Positions 10,701-18,778 of a stretch of 64,000 nt of DNA are shown here, in pieces. The first letter of the stretch is position 1; every line of letters begins with the position of its first letter. The DNA is from Desulfospira joergensenii DSM 10085 (lineage in GTDB: Bacteria > Desulfobacterota > Desulfobacteria > Desulfobacterales > Desulfobacteraceae), in contig NZ_ATUG01000001.1 of NCBI RefSeq assembly GCF_000420085.1, positions 868,001 to 932,000 on the forward strand, read 5' to 3'. The position numbers and the translations under genes were made by a program. The notes below the pieces were generated by a model. That model was not told the origin of the DNA. It saw only the letters and a program-made list of their open reading frames with translations, and ran no database searches.

Positions 10701-10761
10701 CCAGATAAATGGACAGGTAAAGCCTGAAAACCCAGGCAGACCGGGAAAGGAGTTCCTATGA
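7750..10761 (+). CDS. murE-murF: Fused MurE-MurF: tripeptide ligase joined to D-Ala-D-Ala-adding enzyme
   Basis: One 1003-residue frame holds two complete Mur ligases. Residues 1 to about 505 are MurE: ATP loop GITGTNGKTT near residue 106 and the DNPR motif (SDNPRTENP, near 403), which marks meso-diaminopimelate as the amino acid added. Residues from about 508 are MurF: a new N-terminal domain (TDSRSIESGQIFLAL) and a second ATP loop GITGSNGKTS near 626. There is no stop or frameshift near the junction (about 9260-9285). The product would add meso-DAP and then D-Ala-D-Ala to UDP-MurNAc-dipeptide in the cytoplasm. GTG start overlaps the ftsI stop. Separate murE and murF genes are the usual state; fusions are known in some bacteria. 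Confidence 0.95.
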   Translation: MKLLELIKPLHGLSLSGISENPEIVSIRSDSRDIKPNSLFIAVKGHAADGHDYIDQALEKKAAAVIAQENPHNRERVILVKDSRQALAALAARFYGNPSKEMTLVGITGTNGKTTITWMLESIFKSCGFNCGVMGTVNIRYGGKILDNPVTTPDPVVIQRSLAEMKASGITHVIMEVSSHGLDQRRVDGCEFKVGVFTNLTQDHLDYHSHMDDYFQCKRRFFTDFIQPAGAIAVINTDHEYGKKLFASLPGPGIPVGQNPHARIRPMEMKDDITGLSGFIAVEDERFAVKSPLTGRFNLENILCAAGAAHALGISPGDIRAGLESCTRIPGRLEKVPNDILRHLFVDYAHTPDALESILSTLRERAPKRLITVFGCGGDRDRSKRPLMGKIACRYSDLAIVTSDNPRTENPKAIVQDIVQGIREESVPEIRPDSPALKNPKGSKKGFAIQADRKKALKMAVMVSRPGDIIVAAGKGHETYQITNSGTIHFDDREELALACDEFKSLFKPIEWSLADLEQALGLAPAIGSLPRGHRFQGIGTDSRSIESGQIFLALQGENFDAHKFIPDLIRKGIQGFVAREDSISASRIRDLAGEKGIALFQVSDTLKALGQLARYQRIRSGVKVLGITGSNGKTSTRKIAQEIFKKRFHILATQGNLNNEIGVPLTLLRLSAHHEWAIVEMGMNHAGEISRLSSISRPDIALVTNTAGAHLEGLETHDNIARAKAEIFEHAGKESVAVIFGDDPRADILIAGAEKNPDISGILLFGTRDRAGIRAESVEIKEGQCQFSIDWDGEPLCLTLPSPAPFMVNNSLAAIGAAKLAGIGPEDIRAGLMDFTPVSGRLDIIRLTNGIHLIDDSYNANPASMTQALKILADQAREKTAIAVLGDMLELGEDSGALHYEIGKTAAGLSISRLFLFGPQSRFILKGALENGFPEEHLFHGSKEEISQKVLTHAAKDDWILVKGSRGMAMETVIARMKNQIKNQINGQVKPENPGRPGKEFL

Positions 10762-10901
10762 GTCATCCCCCCATTTTCAAGGAAAGGCGCGCCTCAAACG
10801 ACAGAAGACAATTTTCCTATGCCGCCCATTGTCCGGAACGGCGGTCAGGAAAGGACAGAAGGGCCATGCAGAACAAAGAAACAGATCAAAGGGTAGCCTG
10901 A
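10758..10901 (+). CDS. Small Arg-rich protein between murEF and mraY (47 aa)
   Basis: The ATG at 10758 overlaps the murF stop (ATGA) behind the ribosome site AAAGGAG, and the frame closes with TGA at 10901, five bases before the mraY ATG. The 47-residue product has two related Arg-rich halves, RRASNDRRQF and ERRSGKDRR, each with an RR-x3-DRR core, and no hydrophobic segment. Tight packing and a good ribosome site argue that it is translated, or at least couples translation into mraY. I do not recognise a characterised family; short proteins with repeated RRxxxDRR motifs do occur in related bacteria. Confidence 0.55.
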   Translation: MSHPPIFKERRASNDRRQFSYAAHCPERRSGKDRRAMQNKETDQRVA

Positions 10902-10906
10902 CACAA

Positions 10907-11986
10907 ATGTTTTATGAATTCCTATATCCCCTCCACGAACAGTTCGGCTTCCTGAACATCTTCCGGTATATCACCTTCAGGACCATTTACGGGGGACTGA
11001 CTGCATTTTTGATCTGCTTTATCCTGGGACCCTTTGTCATTAGAAAGCTTGCCACCATGCAGATCGGACAGATCATCCAGACAGACGGTCCCCAGAGCCA
11101 TCTGGGAAAACAGGGAACTCCTACCATGGGAGGTATCCTCATCCTTGTTTCCATCCTGGCCACCACCCTTTTATGGGGGAACCTGTCCAACCACTACGTA
11201 AACATCCTGGTGCTGAACCTGGTGCTTTTCGGGTTTATCGGATTTATCGACGACTATCTCATGCAGGTAAAAAAACGGAACATGGGATTCACGGCCAAGG
11301 GAAAGTTCGCCATCCAGGTATTGTTTGCCCTGATCATCTCTTACCTGATTTACAAGTGCCCGGATTTTGATACCAGCCTGACCATCCCCTTCTTTAAAAA
11401 CTTTTCCCCGGACCTGGGGATTTTCTATATTCCCTTTGCCTGCCTGGTCATTGTGGGTACCTCCAATGCCGTCAACCTCACGGACGGGCTGGACGGACTG
11501 GCCATCGGACCCTATATCGTGGCCTCGGTGACCTATATGTTTTTTGCCTATGTGGCCGGTCATACCCAGTTTGCCGAATACCTCCACGTCAGACATATCA
11601 CATCGGCCGGTGAAATTTCAGTGATCTGCGGAATCCTGGCCGGGGCGGGAATGGGGTTTTTATGGTTCAATGCCCACCCTGCCCAGGTATTCATGGGCGA
11701 CTCCGGCTCCATCCCCCTGGGGGCCATGCTGGGGGCCATTGCCATTGTCACCAAGCAGGAGATCCTGCTGCTCATCGTCGGGGGACTCTTCGTCATAGAG
11801 GCATTGTCCGTGATCCTCCAGGTCTCTTATTTTAAACTGACCAAGGGGAAACGAATCTTCAGGATGGCGCCCTTGCACCACCATTTTGAACTCAAGGGCT
11901 GGCACGAATCCAAGGTCATTGTCAGGTTCTGGATCATATCCATTACCCTGGCCCTGATCTCGCTGAGTACCCTTAAAATACGATAG
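10907..11986 (+). CDS. mraY: Phospho-N-acetylmuramoyl-pentapeptide transferase MraY
   Basis: 359 residues from the ATG at 10907, the usual MraY length; an upstream in-frame start would add an atypical 26-residue polar extension that overlaps the small ORF. About ten membrane helices and the family motifs GTPTMGG, NLTDGLDGLA and the His-rich loop APLHHHFE are visible. It transfers phospho-MurNAc-pentapeptide to undecaprenyl phosphate (lipid I) at the inner membrane. Confidence 0.96.
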   Translation: MFYEFLYPLHEQFGFLNIFRYITFRTIYGGLTAFLICFILGPFVIRKLATMQIGQIIQTDGPQSHLGKQGTPTMGGILILVSILATTLLWGNLSNHYVNILVLNLVLFGFIGFIDDYLMQVKKRNMGFTAKGKFAIQVLFALIISYLIYKCPDFDTSLTIPFFKNFSPDLGIFYIPFACLVIVGTSNAVNLTDGLDGLAIGPYIVASVTYMFFAYVAGHTQFAEYLHVRHITSAGEISVICGILAGAGMGFLWFNAHPAQVFMGDSGSIPLGAMLGAIAIVTKQEILLLIVGGLFVIEALSVILQVSYFKLTKGKRIFRMAPLHHHFELKGWHESKVIVRFWIISITLALISLSTLKIR

Positions 11987-12026
11987 GAAAACCATTGAGA
12001 ATCACCTTTTACACATTTGGGATAGA

Positions 12027-13418
12027 ATGAAGAAGAGATCAGATACATATTATCTTGTTGTGGGCATGGGCCGTTCAGGCATGTCCATGGCCAGATTTCT
12101 TCATTCAAAGGGATTCTGCGTAAAGGCCACGGACAAAGACCCGGAAAGGAAAGATGCGGCTCAGGAACTCAACGACCTGGGCATCGAGACCCAGATCGGG
12201 TTCCATGACCAGGAGACCTTTGACCGGGCCAATACCCTGGTGGTCAGCCCGGGCATCCCCCTGGACATCCCCTATATCCGCAGGGCAGTGGACTCAGGCA
12301 CGGCCCTTACCGGGGATCTGGACATCTTTGCCCGATACAATACCACCCCAATTGTGGCCATTACCGGTACAAACGGCAAAACCACCACCACCACCCTGGT
12401 CCGGGACATGCTGGAAGCCTCGGGCATCCCTGTCTTCATGGGGGGCAATATCGGAACCCCGCTGGTGGAGTTTCTGATGCAGGATTCAACCGCCCGGGTG
12501 GTCGTGGCTGAAGTCTCCAGCTTCCAGCTCGATCTTGCCCGAAATTTCAGGCCCCATGTGGCCGCCCTCCTGAACCTGGCCCCGGACCACCTGGACCGGT
12601 ACACGGATCTCAAGGCCTATGAAGATTCCAAATGGTCCATATTCAAAAACCAGACCCATCAGGACCATGCCGTGATCAACAGCAGGATAGAAAGCTTTTC
12701 TTCCCGCACCCGATCCATTGCCTCCACCCTGTATGAATTTTGTTCCGGTCCCCAAAAGAAGATCTCACGGGGGGCAGTCGTTGATGGGACATCGGTGGAT
12801 CTGATCCTGCCGGACCTTTTAAAGAAGAATTCCGCAAAGATCTCCTGTAAGGATTTAAAAGAACTGCCCGGAGGACACAACCGGGAAAACCTGGCTGCGG
12901 CCGCCCTGGCAAGCCTCTGTGCCGGTGCATCCCTTGAAGGGATCTCTTCGGCCCTGGCCCGGTTCAAAAACCTGGCCCACAGGATCTCCTTTGTCCGGGA
13001 AATCAGCGGGATACAATTTTACAATGATTCCAAGGCCACCAACACGGATGCCGTGGTCCGGGCCCTTCAAACCTTTGATACGCCTTCCCCGGGAAAGAGA
13101 ATCATCCTCATCCTGGGGGGCCGGGAAAAGGGAACAGACTTTTCCGCCCTGGTCCCGGTGATCAAAGAAAGGGTCAGACTGATCCTGGCCATTGGCGAGG
13201 CAGCCCCCCATATTCTGGAAACCTTTGGGTCTGTCTGTCCGGTACAGGTAAAGACCAGCATGGCCCAGGCCGTGAATGCGGCCCATGAAACCGGCAGATC
13301 CGGGGAAATCGTTCTTCTCTCCCCGGCCTGCGCCAGCTTTGACATGTATGACAACTATAAGGACCGGGGCAATGACTTCATTGCCCGGGTCAGGGACCTG
13401 GAGACAGATCATGGATAA
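12027..13418 (+). CDS. murD: UDP-N-acetylmuramoylalanine--D-glutamate ligase MurD
   Basis: 463 residues with the N-terminal nucleotide-type domain (VVGMGRSGMSMARFL), the ATP loop AITGTNGKTTTT and the C-terminal domain motif NDSKATNTDA. It adds D-Glu to UDP-MurNAc-L-Ala. The 3' end overlaps the ftsW start by 8 bases. Confidence 0.96.
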   Translation: MKKRSDTYYLVVGMGRSGMSMARFLHSKGFCVKATDKDPERKDAAQELNDLGIETQIGFHDQETFDRANTLVVSPGIPLDIPYIRRAVDSGTALTGDLDIFARYNTTPIVAITGTNGKTTTTTLVRDMLEASGIPVFMGGNIGTPLVEFLMQDSTARVVVAEVSSFQLDLARNFRPHVAALLNLAPDHLDRYTDLKAYEDSKWSIFKNQTHQDHAVINSRIESFSSRTRSIASTLYEFCSGPQKKISRGAVVDGTSVDLILPDLLKKNSAKISCKDLKELPGGHNRENLAAAALASLCAGASLEGISSALARFKNLAHRISFVREISGIQFYNDSKATNTDAVVRALQTFDTPSPGKRIILILGGREKGTDFSALVPVIKERVRLILAIGEAAPHILETFGSVCPVQVKTSMAQAVNAAHETGRSGEIVLLSPACASFDMYDNYKDRGNDFIARVRDLETDHG

Positions 13419-14529
13419 GCCCAGGGCCATACACCCCTTTCTGAGCGAAAAGGGAATCCTGTTTCCGGTACTGGTTCTGTGCGGGATCGGGATCACCATG
13501 GTCTGCTCTGCATCTTCGGCCATCAGCATGGAAGAGCACAACACCCTCTATTATTACATGCAGAAACAGGCCATTTTCTTCTGCATCAGCCTGAGCGTCA
13601 TGTTCGTGGCCGCATCCTTCCCCTTCCGGCTGTATAAGAGCCTGGCCTGGATCATCCTGTCCGCATCCATTGTCCTCCTGATCCTGGTCATGATCCCCTC
13701 CTTGAGGGTGAAAGCCGGGGGAGCCAGCCGGTGGATCAGTCTCTTCGGCTTCACTTTTCAGCCGGCGGAATTTGCCAAACTGGCCCTGATCCTTTTCATG
13801 GCCTATTCCCTGGCCAAGAAGCAGCCGGTCATTGAAAATTTTTCCATCGGGTTCATCCCCCATTTCATGATCTATCTCATCTTTGCCGGACTCATCATTG
13901 TCCAGCCGGATTTCGGCACCATCGTGGTCCTGGGCCTGATCTGCTGGGGCATGATGTTCGTGGCCGGGGTAAGGATTCTCCATCTGCTCAGCCCCCTGCC
14001 CCTGCTCATCCCCATGGCCTATTTCCTGGTCTATAAGGTGGAATACCGGCTGCTCAGGGTCATGACCTTCATGAATCCCTGGGATGATCCCTATAACACC
14101 GGCTACCAGATCACCCAATCCCTGAAGGCATTCGGCTCAGGGGGGCTCACGGGAAAGGGAATCGGGCTGGGCATGCATAAGATGCATTACCTGCCCGAAC
14201 CCCATACGGATTTTATCTTTTCCATCATCGGGGAAGAACTGGGGCTTGCCGGGGTACTTTTTATCCTGGCGCTCTACGGGGTGATTCTGGTCAAAGGCGG
14301 CACCATTGCCAGGAAGTCCAAAAGCATGTTCGGTTCGGTGGCGGCAGCCGGGCTGACCATCTACATCGGGGTCCAGGTCATCATCAACGCGGGAGTGGCC
14401 TTAGGGGTTCTTCCCACCAAGGGACTCACCCTCCCCTTTATCTCCTACGGGGGAACCTCCCTGATCATCAATATGACGGCCATGGGAATTTTAATGAATA
14501 TCGGAGCATCGGCCAGACATGGAAAATAG
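13411..14529 (+). CDS. ftsW: Septal peptidoglycan glycosyltransferase FtsW
   Basis: 372 residues starting at the ATG at 13411 within the end of murD; a longer in-frame opening from 13276 would add 45 residues with no sign of homology. SEDS family: about ten membrane helices, GGASRWISLFGFTFQPAEFAK region, and the C-terminal PFISYGGTSL motif. It polymerises septal glycan with FtsI. It overlaps murG by 11 bases. Confidence 0.95.
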   Translation: MDKPRAIHPFLSEKGILFPVLVLCGIGITMVCSASSAISMEEHNTLYYYMQKQAIFFCISLSVMFVAASFPFRLYKSLAWIILSASIVLLILVMIPSLRVKAGGASRWISLFGFTFQPAEFAKLALILFMAYSLAKKQPVIENFSIGFIPHFMIYLIFAGLIIVQPDFGTIVVLGLICWGMMFVAGVRILHLLSPLPLLIPMAYFLVYKVEYRLLRVMTFMNPWDDPYNTGYQITQSLKAFGSGGLTGKGIGLGMHKMHYLPEPHTDFIFSIIGEELGLAGVLFILALYGVILVKGGTIARKSKSMFGSVAAAGLTIYIGVQVIINAGVALGVLPTKGLTLPFISYGGTSLIINMTAMGILMNIGASARHGK

Positions 14530-15610
14530 ATCCAGGATCATCATAGCAGGCGGGAAAACCGGGGGGCACCTGTTCCCGGGCATTGCCGTGGCCCAGGCCC
14601 TGGAATCTGCAGATCCCGGATGCCGTATCCTTTTTGTGGGAACCAATGCCCCCTTTGAAATCAACACCCTGGAACGGTACGGGTATGACCACAGGATCAT
14701 AGCCGCCAGACCGGTCAAGGGAGGCAGCCTTTTTGCCAAGGCCAAGGCCGTTGTTCTGATCCTGGTCTCCCTGGTCCAGTCGCTATTCATCATCATGATG
14801 TTCCGGCCCGGATTTGTCCTGGGCGTGGGGGGATTTTCCTCCTTTGCCCTGGTCCTGGCCGCCTGGATCCTGCGGATTCCCACGGCCATCCAGGAACAGA
14901 ACACCATCCCCGGCATCACCAACCGGCTTTTGTCCCGGTTCAGCGGCACCATTTTTACCGCTTTTCAAGCCACCCGGCACATGCCTGAATCCAAAATCCA
15001 GTGGGTGGGAAATCCCATCCGCCGGACCGAAACCAATGAATCCGATGAAGACCTCCCCAAAGCCCGGCCCGGGGATTTCACCATCCTGGTTACCGGGGGA
15101 AGCCAGGGCGCGGCCAGCATCAACAGCGCCCTTATCAAGGCGGCCGAACTCCTGGAAGAGACCCAGGACATTTTCATCATCCACCAGACCGGAATCCGGG
15201 ATGAGGAAGAGATCGGCAGAGCCTATCAGGACCTGAAGATCCGGGTCCACAGCGCTGCCTTTTTCCACGACATGGGAGCTGTCCAGGACATGGCCGACCT
15301 GGTCATTGCCCGGGCCGGCGCCGGCACCCTGTCGGAGCTCTGTATAAAGGGGCTGCCCGCCGTTCTCATCCCCTTTCCCCATGCTGCCGACGACCACCAG
15401 ACCTCTAATGCCAGAACATTGGAGGAAAAAGGCGGAGCCGTTCTCATCCCGGATCATGAGCTTTCCGGAAAACGTCTTGCCCAGACCATACTTGAACTCA
15501 AATCAGACCCGGAAAGGCTTGCATCCATGTCCAGGGTCATGAAAGGCCTTGCCATGCCCCATGCGGCCGAACGCATCGCCGCCCATATTGTAAAGGAAAT
15601 AAAAGGATAG
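14519..15610 (+). CDS. murG: UDP-GlcNAc:lipid I glycosyltransferase MurG
   Basis: 363 residues, GT-B fold. The N-terminal glycine loop GGKTGGHLFPGIAVA, the second loop VTGGSQGAAS and the donor-site motif RAGAGTLSEL are all present. It converts lipid I to lipid II on the inner membrane face. The start overlaps the ftsW end. Confidence 0.96.
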   Translation: MENRSRIIIAGGKTGGHLFPGIAVAQALESADPGCRILFVGTNAPFEINTLERYGYDHRIIAARPVKGGSLFAKAKAVVLILVSLVQSLFIIMMFRPGFVLGVGGFSSFALVLAAWILRIPTAIQEQNTIPGITNRLLSRFSGTIFTAFQATRHMPESKIQWVGNPIRRTETNESDEDLPKARPGDFTILVTGGSQGAASINSALIKAAELLEETQDIFIIHQTGIRDEEEIGRAYQDLKIRVHSAAFFHDMGAVQDMADLVIARAGAGTLSELCIKGLPAVLIPFPHAADDHQTSNARTLEEKGGAVLIPDHELSGKRLAQTILELKSDPERLASMSRVMKGLAMPHAAERIAAHIVKEIKG

Positions 15611-15614
15611 CTTA

Positions 15615-16982
15615 ATGTACCAGAACGACTATCATATTCATTTTGTCGGAATCGGAGGCATCGGCATGAGCGGAATTGCCGAGCTGCTCCTGAACCTGGG
15701 ATACCGGGTGTCCGGCTCCGACCTCAAGCTTTCCCATATTACCCGGCGCCTGGAAGCAAAAGGGGCCGTTATCTTCCAGGGCCATGCCAAGGACCAGATA
15801 CAGAACGCCGATGTGGTGGTCACCTCATCGGCCATTGCCTCCCAGAACCCGGAGGTGGTCCGGGCCAAAGAACTCTCTGTTCCCATCATCCCCCGGGCCG
15901 AGATGCTGGCCGAACTCATGCGGATTAAATACTCCATTGCCGTGTCCGGGGCCCACGGGAAGACCTCCACCACGGCCATGATATCCCAGATCCTCAACAC
16001 GGCCGGCCTGGATCCCACGGTCATCATCGGCGGCCTGCTCCAGGGACTGGATACCAATGCCCTGCACGGGAAAGGGGATTTCATCGTTGCCGAGGCCGAT
16101 GAGAGCGACGGATCCTTTTTAAAATACGCCCCGGCCATAGCCGCAGTTACCAATATCGACCTGGAGCACCTGGACTATTACAAGGATATTGAGGACATCA
16201 AGGATAAATTCGTTCAGTTCATCAATTCGGTTCCCTTTTACGGTCTGGCCATCCTCTGCCTGGACAACGAGCATATCCAGGATATCCTGCCCAGAATCCG
16301 GGTCAGGACCCTGACCTTCGGCATGACCGCCCAGTCCGACCTCAAGGCCCAGGACATCCGGTTTGAAAACGGGAAAAGCCGGTTCAAGGTCTTTCTCCAT
16401 GAAGCCCTTCTCGGAGAAATCATCCTCAACATCGCCGGTCAGCACAATATCTCCAATGCCCTGGCCGGCATTGCCACGGCCCTGGAATTAAAGATCCCCT
16501 TTGACACCATTAAAAAGGCCCTGGAGCAGATCAAGGGGGTCAAACGCCGCCTGGAGATCAAGGGGAAGAAAAAAGAGATCCTGGTCATGGATGACTACGG
16601 CCACCACCCGACTGAAATCACGGCCACGCTCAATGCGGTCCGGGACAGCTATCCGGAAAAAAGACTCATCGTCCTGTTCCAGCCCCACAGGTACACAAGG
16701 ACAAAGGCCCTGTTCCATGAGTTTACCCGCTCCTTTTACCAGTCCGACGTGCTCATTCTCCTGCCCATCTATGCGGCAAGCGAGGAAGAGATTGAAGGGG
16801 TCAACTCCGAGGAACTCTGCCAGGGCATCCGGGCCCACGGCCACAAGGACGTCTCCTTTGCCCCGGATTTTTCCCAGGCCCTGTCCATGGTCACCCACAA
16901 GGCCGGGAAAGGGGACCTGGTCCTGACCCTGGGAGCGGGTGATGTTTACACCCTCGGTGAAAAACTGGTGGAGATCTTATAG
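15615..16982 (+). CDS. murC: UDP-N-acetylmuramate--L-alanine ligase MurC
   Basis: 455 residues with HFVGIGGIGMSGIAELL at the N-terminus, ATP loop VSGAHGKTSTTAM, and C-terminal DDYGHHPTEI and FQPHRYTRT motifs that separate MurC from the other Mur ligases. It adds L-Ala to UDP-MurNAc. It lies 4 nt after murG and 3 nt before murB. Confidence 0.96.
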   Translation: MYQNDYHIHFVGIGGIGMSGIAELLLNLGYRVSGSDLKLSHITRRLEAKGAVIFQGHAKDQIQNADVVVTSSAIASQNPEVVRAKELSVPIIPRAEMLAELMRIKYSIAVSGAHGKTSTTAMISQILNTAGLDPTVIIGGLLQGLDTNALHGKGDFIVAEADESDGSFLKYAPAIAAVTNIDLEHLDYYKDIEDIKDKFVQFINSVPFYGLAILCLDNEHIQDILPRIRVRTLTFGMTAQSDLKAQDIRFENGKSRFKVFLHEALLGEIILNIAGQHNISNALAGIATALELKIPFDTIKKALEQIKGVKRRLEIKGKKKEILVMDDYGHHPTEITATLNAVRDSYPEKRLIVLFQPHRYTRTKALFHEFTRSFYQSDVLILLPIYAASEEEIEGVNSEELCQGIRAHGHKDVSFAPDFSQALSMVTHKAGKGDLVLTLGAGDVYTLGEKLVEIL

Positions 16983-16985
16983 AGA

Positions 16986-17903
16986 ATGACTCCGGCCAAC
17001 ACACATACCCGGCTGATCCAAAGATTCAGTCTCCTGCCCATGGAACCCATGAAAAAGCATACCAGCTTCAGGGTGGGCGGGCCGGCCGATCTCATGGCCC
17101 TGCCAAGAACCGGCCGGGAGCTCAGGGATCTGATCCAGTCGGCCCGGCAGCACCGGCTGCCCATCACCATCATCGGGGGGGGCTCCAATATTCTGGTTCC
17201 GGACCGGGGCATCCGGGGTCTTGTCATTGTTTTAAAAAACCTGAGGTCTTCCATTCAGCTCAAGGGAAATACCCTCCTGGAAGCTTCGGCCGGAGAGCCC
17301 CTTGCAAGAATAGTAAGTTCGGCCGTGGACCAGGGGCTGTCCGGGCTCGAATTTGCGGCCGGCATTCCGGGAACCCTGGGCGGAGCCGTAATGATGAACG
17401 CCGGAACGGCTGACAGATGGATCTCTCATGTTCTGGACTCGGTAGATGTCCTTGACCTCAATACCCTGGAATTAAAAATCCTGAAAAAAGAGGAAATGGA
17501 CTTTTCCTACAGAAACCTGAGCCTACCGGACAAGGTGATTCTAAGTGTCAGGCTGAAACTTGAACCCGGTGATCCGGAATTGATCCGGGACCGGTTTGAA
17601 AAAAACCTGAAAGCCAAAAAAAAGACCCAGCCCGTGTCCCTGGCCAGCGGGGGGTGTTTTTTCAAAAATCCCGGGCCGGATCAGTCCGCCGGGAAACTCA
17701 TCGACCAGGCCGGACTCAAGGGCATGAGGGTGAATGACGCCCAGGTTTCGGATTGCCATGCCAATTTTATTATCAACAGGGGCAATGCCTCCTGCAAGGA
17801 CATCCTGGCCCTGGAAAAGATAATCCGGGAAAAGGTATGGGAGAAATTCAATATCAGACTCGAAACAGAAGTAAAGGTGGTGGATGATGGCAAAAAAGAG
17901 TAA
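16986..17903 (+). CDS. murB: UDP-N-acetylenolpyruvoylglucosamine reductase MurB
   Basis: 305 residues. FAD-binding features are visible: KHTSFRVGGPADL, IIGGGSNILVPDRG and GIPGTLGGAVMMNAG; the C-terminal domain carries the SGGCFFKNP segment of type II-like enzymes. It reduces UDP-GlcNAc-enolpyruvate to UDP-MurNAc with NADPH. Its last 20 bases overlap ftsQ. No ddl gene lies here, unlike many dcw clusters. Confidence 0.95.
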   Translation: MTPANTHTRLIQRFSLLPMEPMKKHTSFRVGGPADLMALPRTGRELRDLIQSARQHRLPITIIGGGSNILVPDRGIRGLVIVLKNLRSSIQLKGNTLLEASAGEPLARIVSSAVDQGLSGLEFAAGIPGTLGGAVMMNAGTADRWISHVLDSVDVLDLNTLELKILKKEEMDFSYRNLSLPDKVILSVRLKLEPGDPELIRDRFEKNLKAKKKTQPVSLASGGCFFKNPGPDQSAGKLIDQAGLKGMRVNDAQVSDCHANFIINRGNASCKDILALEKIIREKVWEKFNIRLETEVKVVDDGKKE

Positions 17904-18777
17904 AGAAAACAGGTACAAGCCGGATCCGGCACCTGAAAAAGGGGTCAGATCTGCCGAAAACGGAAATCAGGTCCAAAGGATCTTTGCTTTTCTCGCACTT
18001 CCGGCCCTCATCCTTTTTCTCAGCCTGGGAGCCATTCTGGCCCATGACCTGGTCACCCAGTCCCCCCTGTTTCTGGTTAAAAAAATCCTCATTTCAGGGG
18101 ATCAGAGGGTGGTGAAAAATGAAATTCTGAAACTTGCCGCCCTGGAAGAACCCTGCAATATCTTCAAGGTCAATCTGAACATCATGGAAAAACAGATCGC
18201 ATCCCACCCCTGGATTGCCCGGGCTTCTGTAAGGCGTTCCCTTTTTTCCACCCTGATCATCCGGGTGGATGAAGAGACGCCCCTGGCCATTGTCAATGTG
18301 GAAAACATGGCCAGGATTCTCATCAACACCCAGGGCCGGCCCTTTAAGGAATATGATCCGGAAACGGACCAGGTGGAGAGCCTGCCCGTGATCTCCGGAG
18401 TGGATCTGACCCTTTCGAACAATGTATACCGGTTTGAAGGAAAGCTGTTCAACTCCATTATGGATTTTCTCAAAACCTCTCCCCTGGCCGGCCATCCCGT
18501 GATCAACCTGGACGGAGATGAGAACACGGGAATTATTATCAATGCCCAGGATATTTACAATAAAAACCATCCTAGGCCGGATGGCGTGGTCCGCATCAAA
18601 CTCGGATTTGACCGGTTCCGGGAAAAACTGATCAAGGCCAAGGAAATCAGCACATATATCGGTAAAAACTATCCGGATAAAACCATCTCTGCCATGGATC
18701 TTTTTGATATTGAAAAGGTTTTTATCAAAATTAAGGATGATGATGCTCTACACATTTCAATGGAAAAGGGGGTTTGA
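17884..18777 (+). CDS. ftsQ: Cell division protein FtsQ
   Basis: 297 residues: basic cytoplasmic N-terminus, one membrane helix (about 40-58: IFAFLALPALILFLSLGA), a POTRA domain starting at FLVKKILISGDQRVVKNEIL, and a following beta domain. The start is one of two adjacent ATGs (17884/17887) inside the end of murB. The gene order murB-ftsQ-ftsA supports the call. Confidence 0.92.
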   Translation: MMAKKSKENRYKPDPAPEKGVRSAENGNQVQRIFAFLALPALILFLSLGAILAHDLVTQSPLFLVKKILISGDQRVVKNEILKLAALEEPCNIFKVNLNIMEKQIASHPWIARASVRRSLFSTLIIRVDEETPLAIVNVENMARILINTQGRPFKEYDPETDQVESLPVISGVDLTLSNNVYRFEGKLFNSIMDFLKTSPLAGHPVINLDGDENTGIIINAQDIYNKNHPRPDGVVRIKLGFDRFREKLIKAKEISTYIGKNYPDKTISAMDLFDIEKVFIKIKDDDALHISMEKGV

Positions 18778-18778
18778 A

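Noticed and set aside
18704..18778. Earlier start for FtsA
   Set aside because: It would add 25 residues overlapping ftsQ; the TTG at 18779 has a proper ribosome site and gives the usual FtsA N-terminus.
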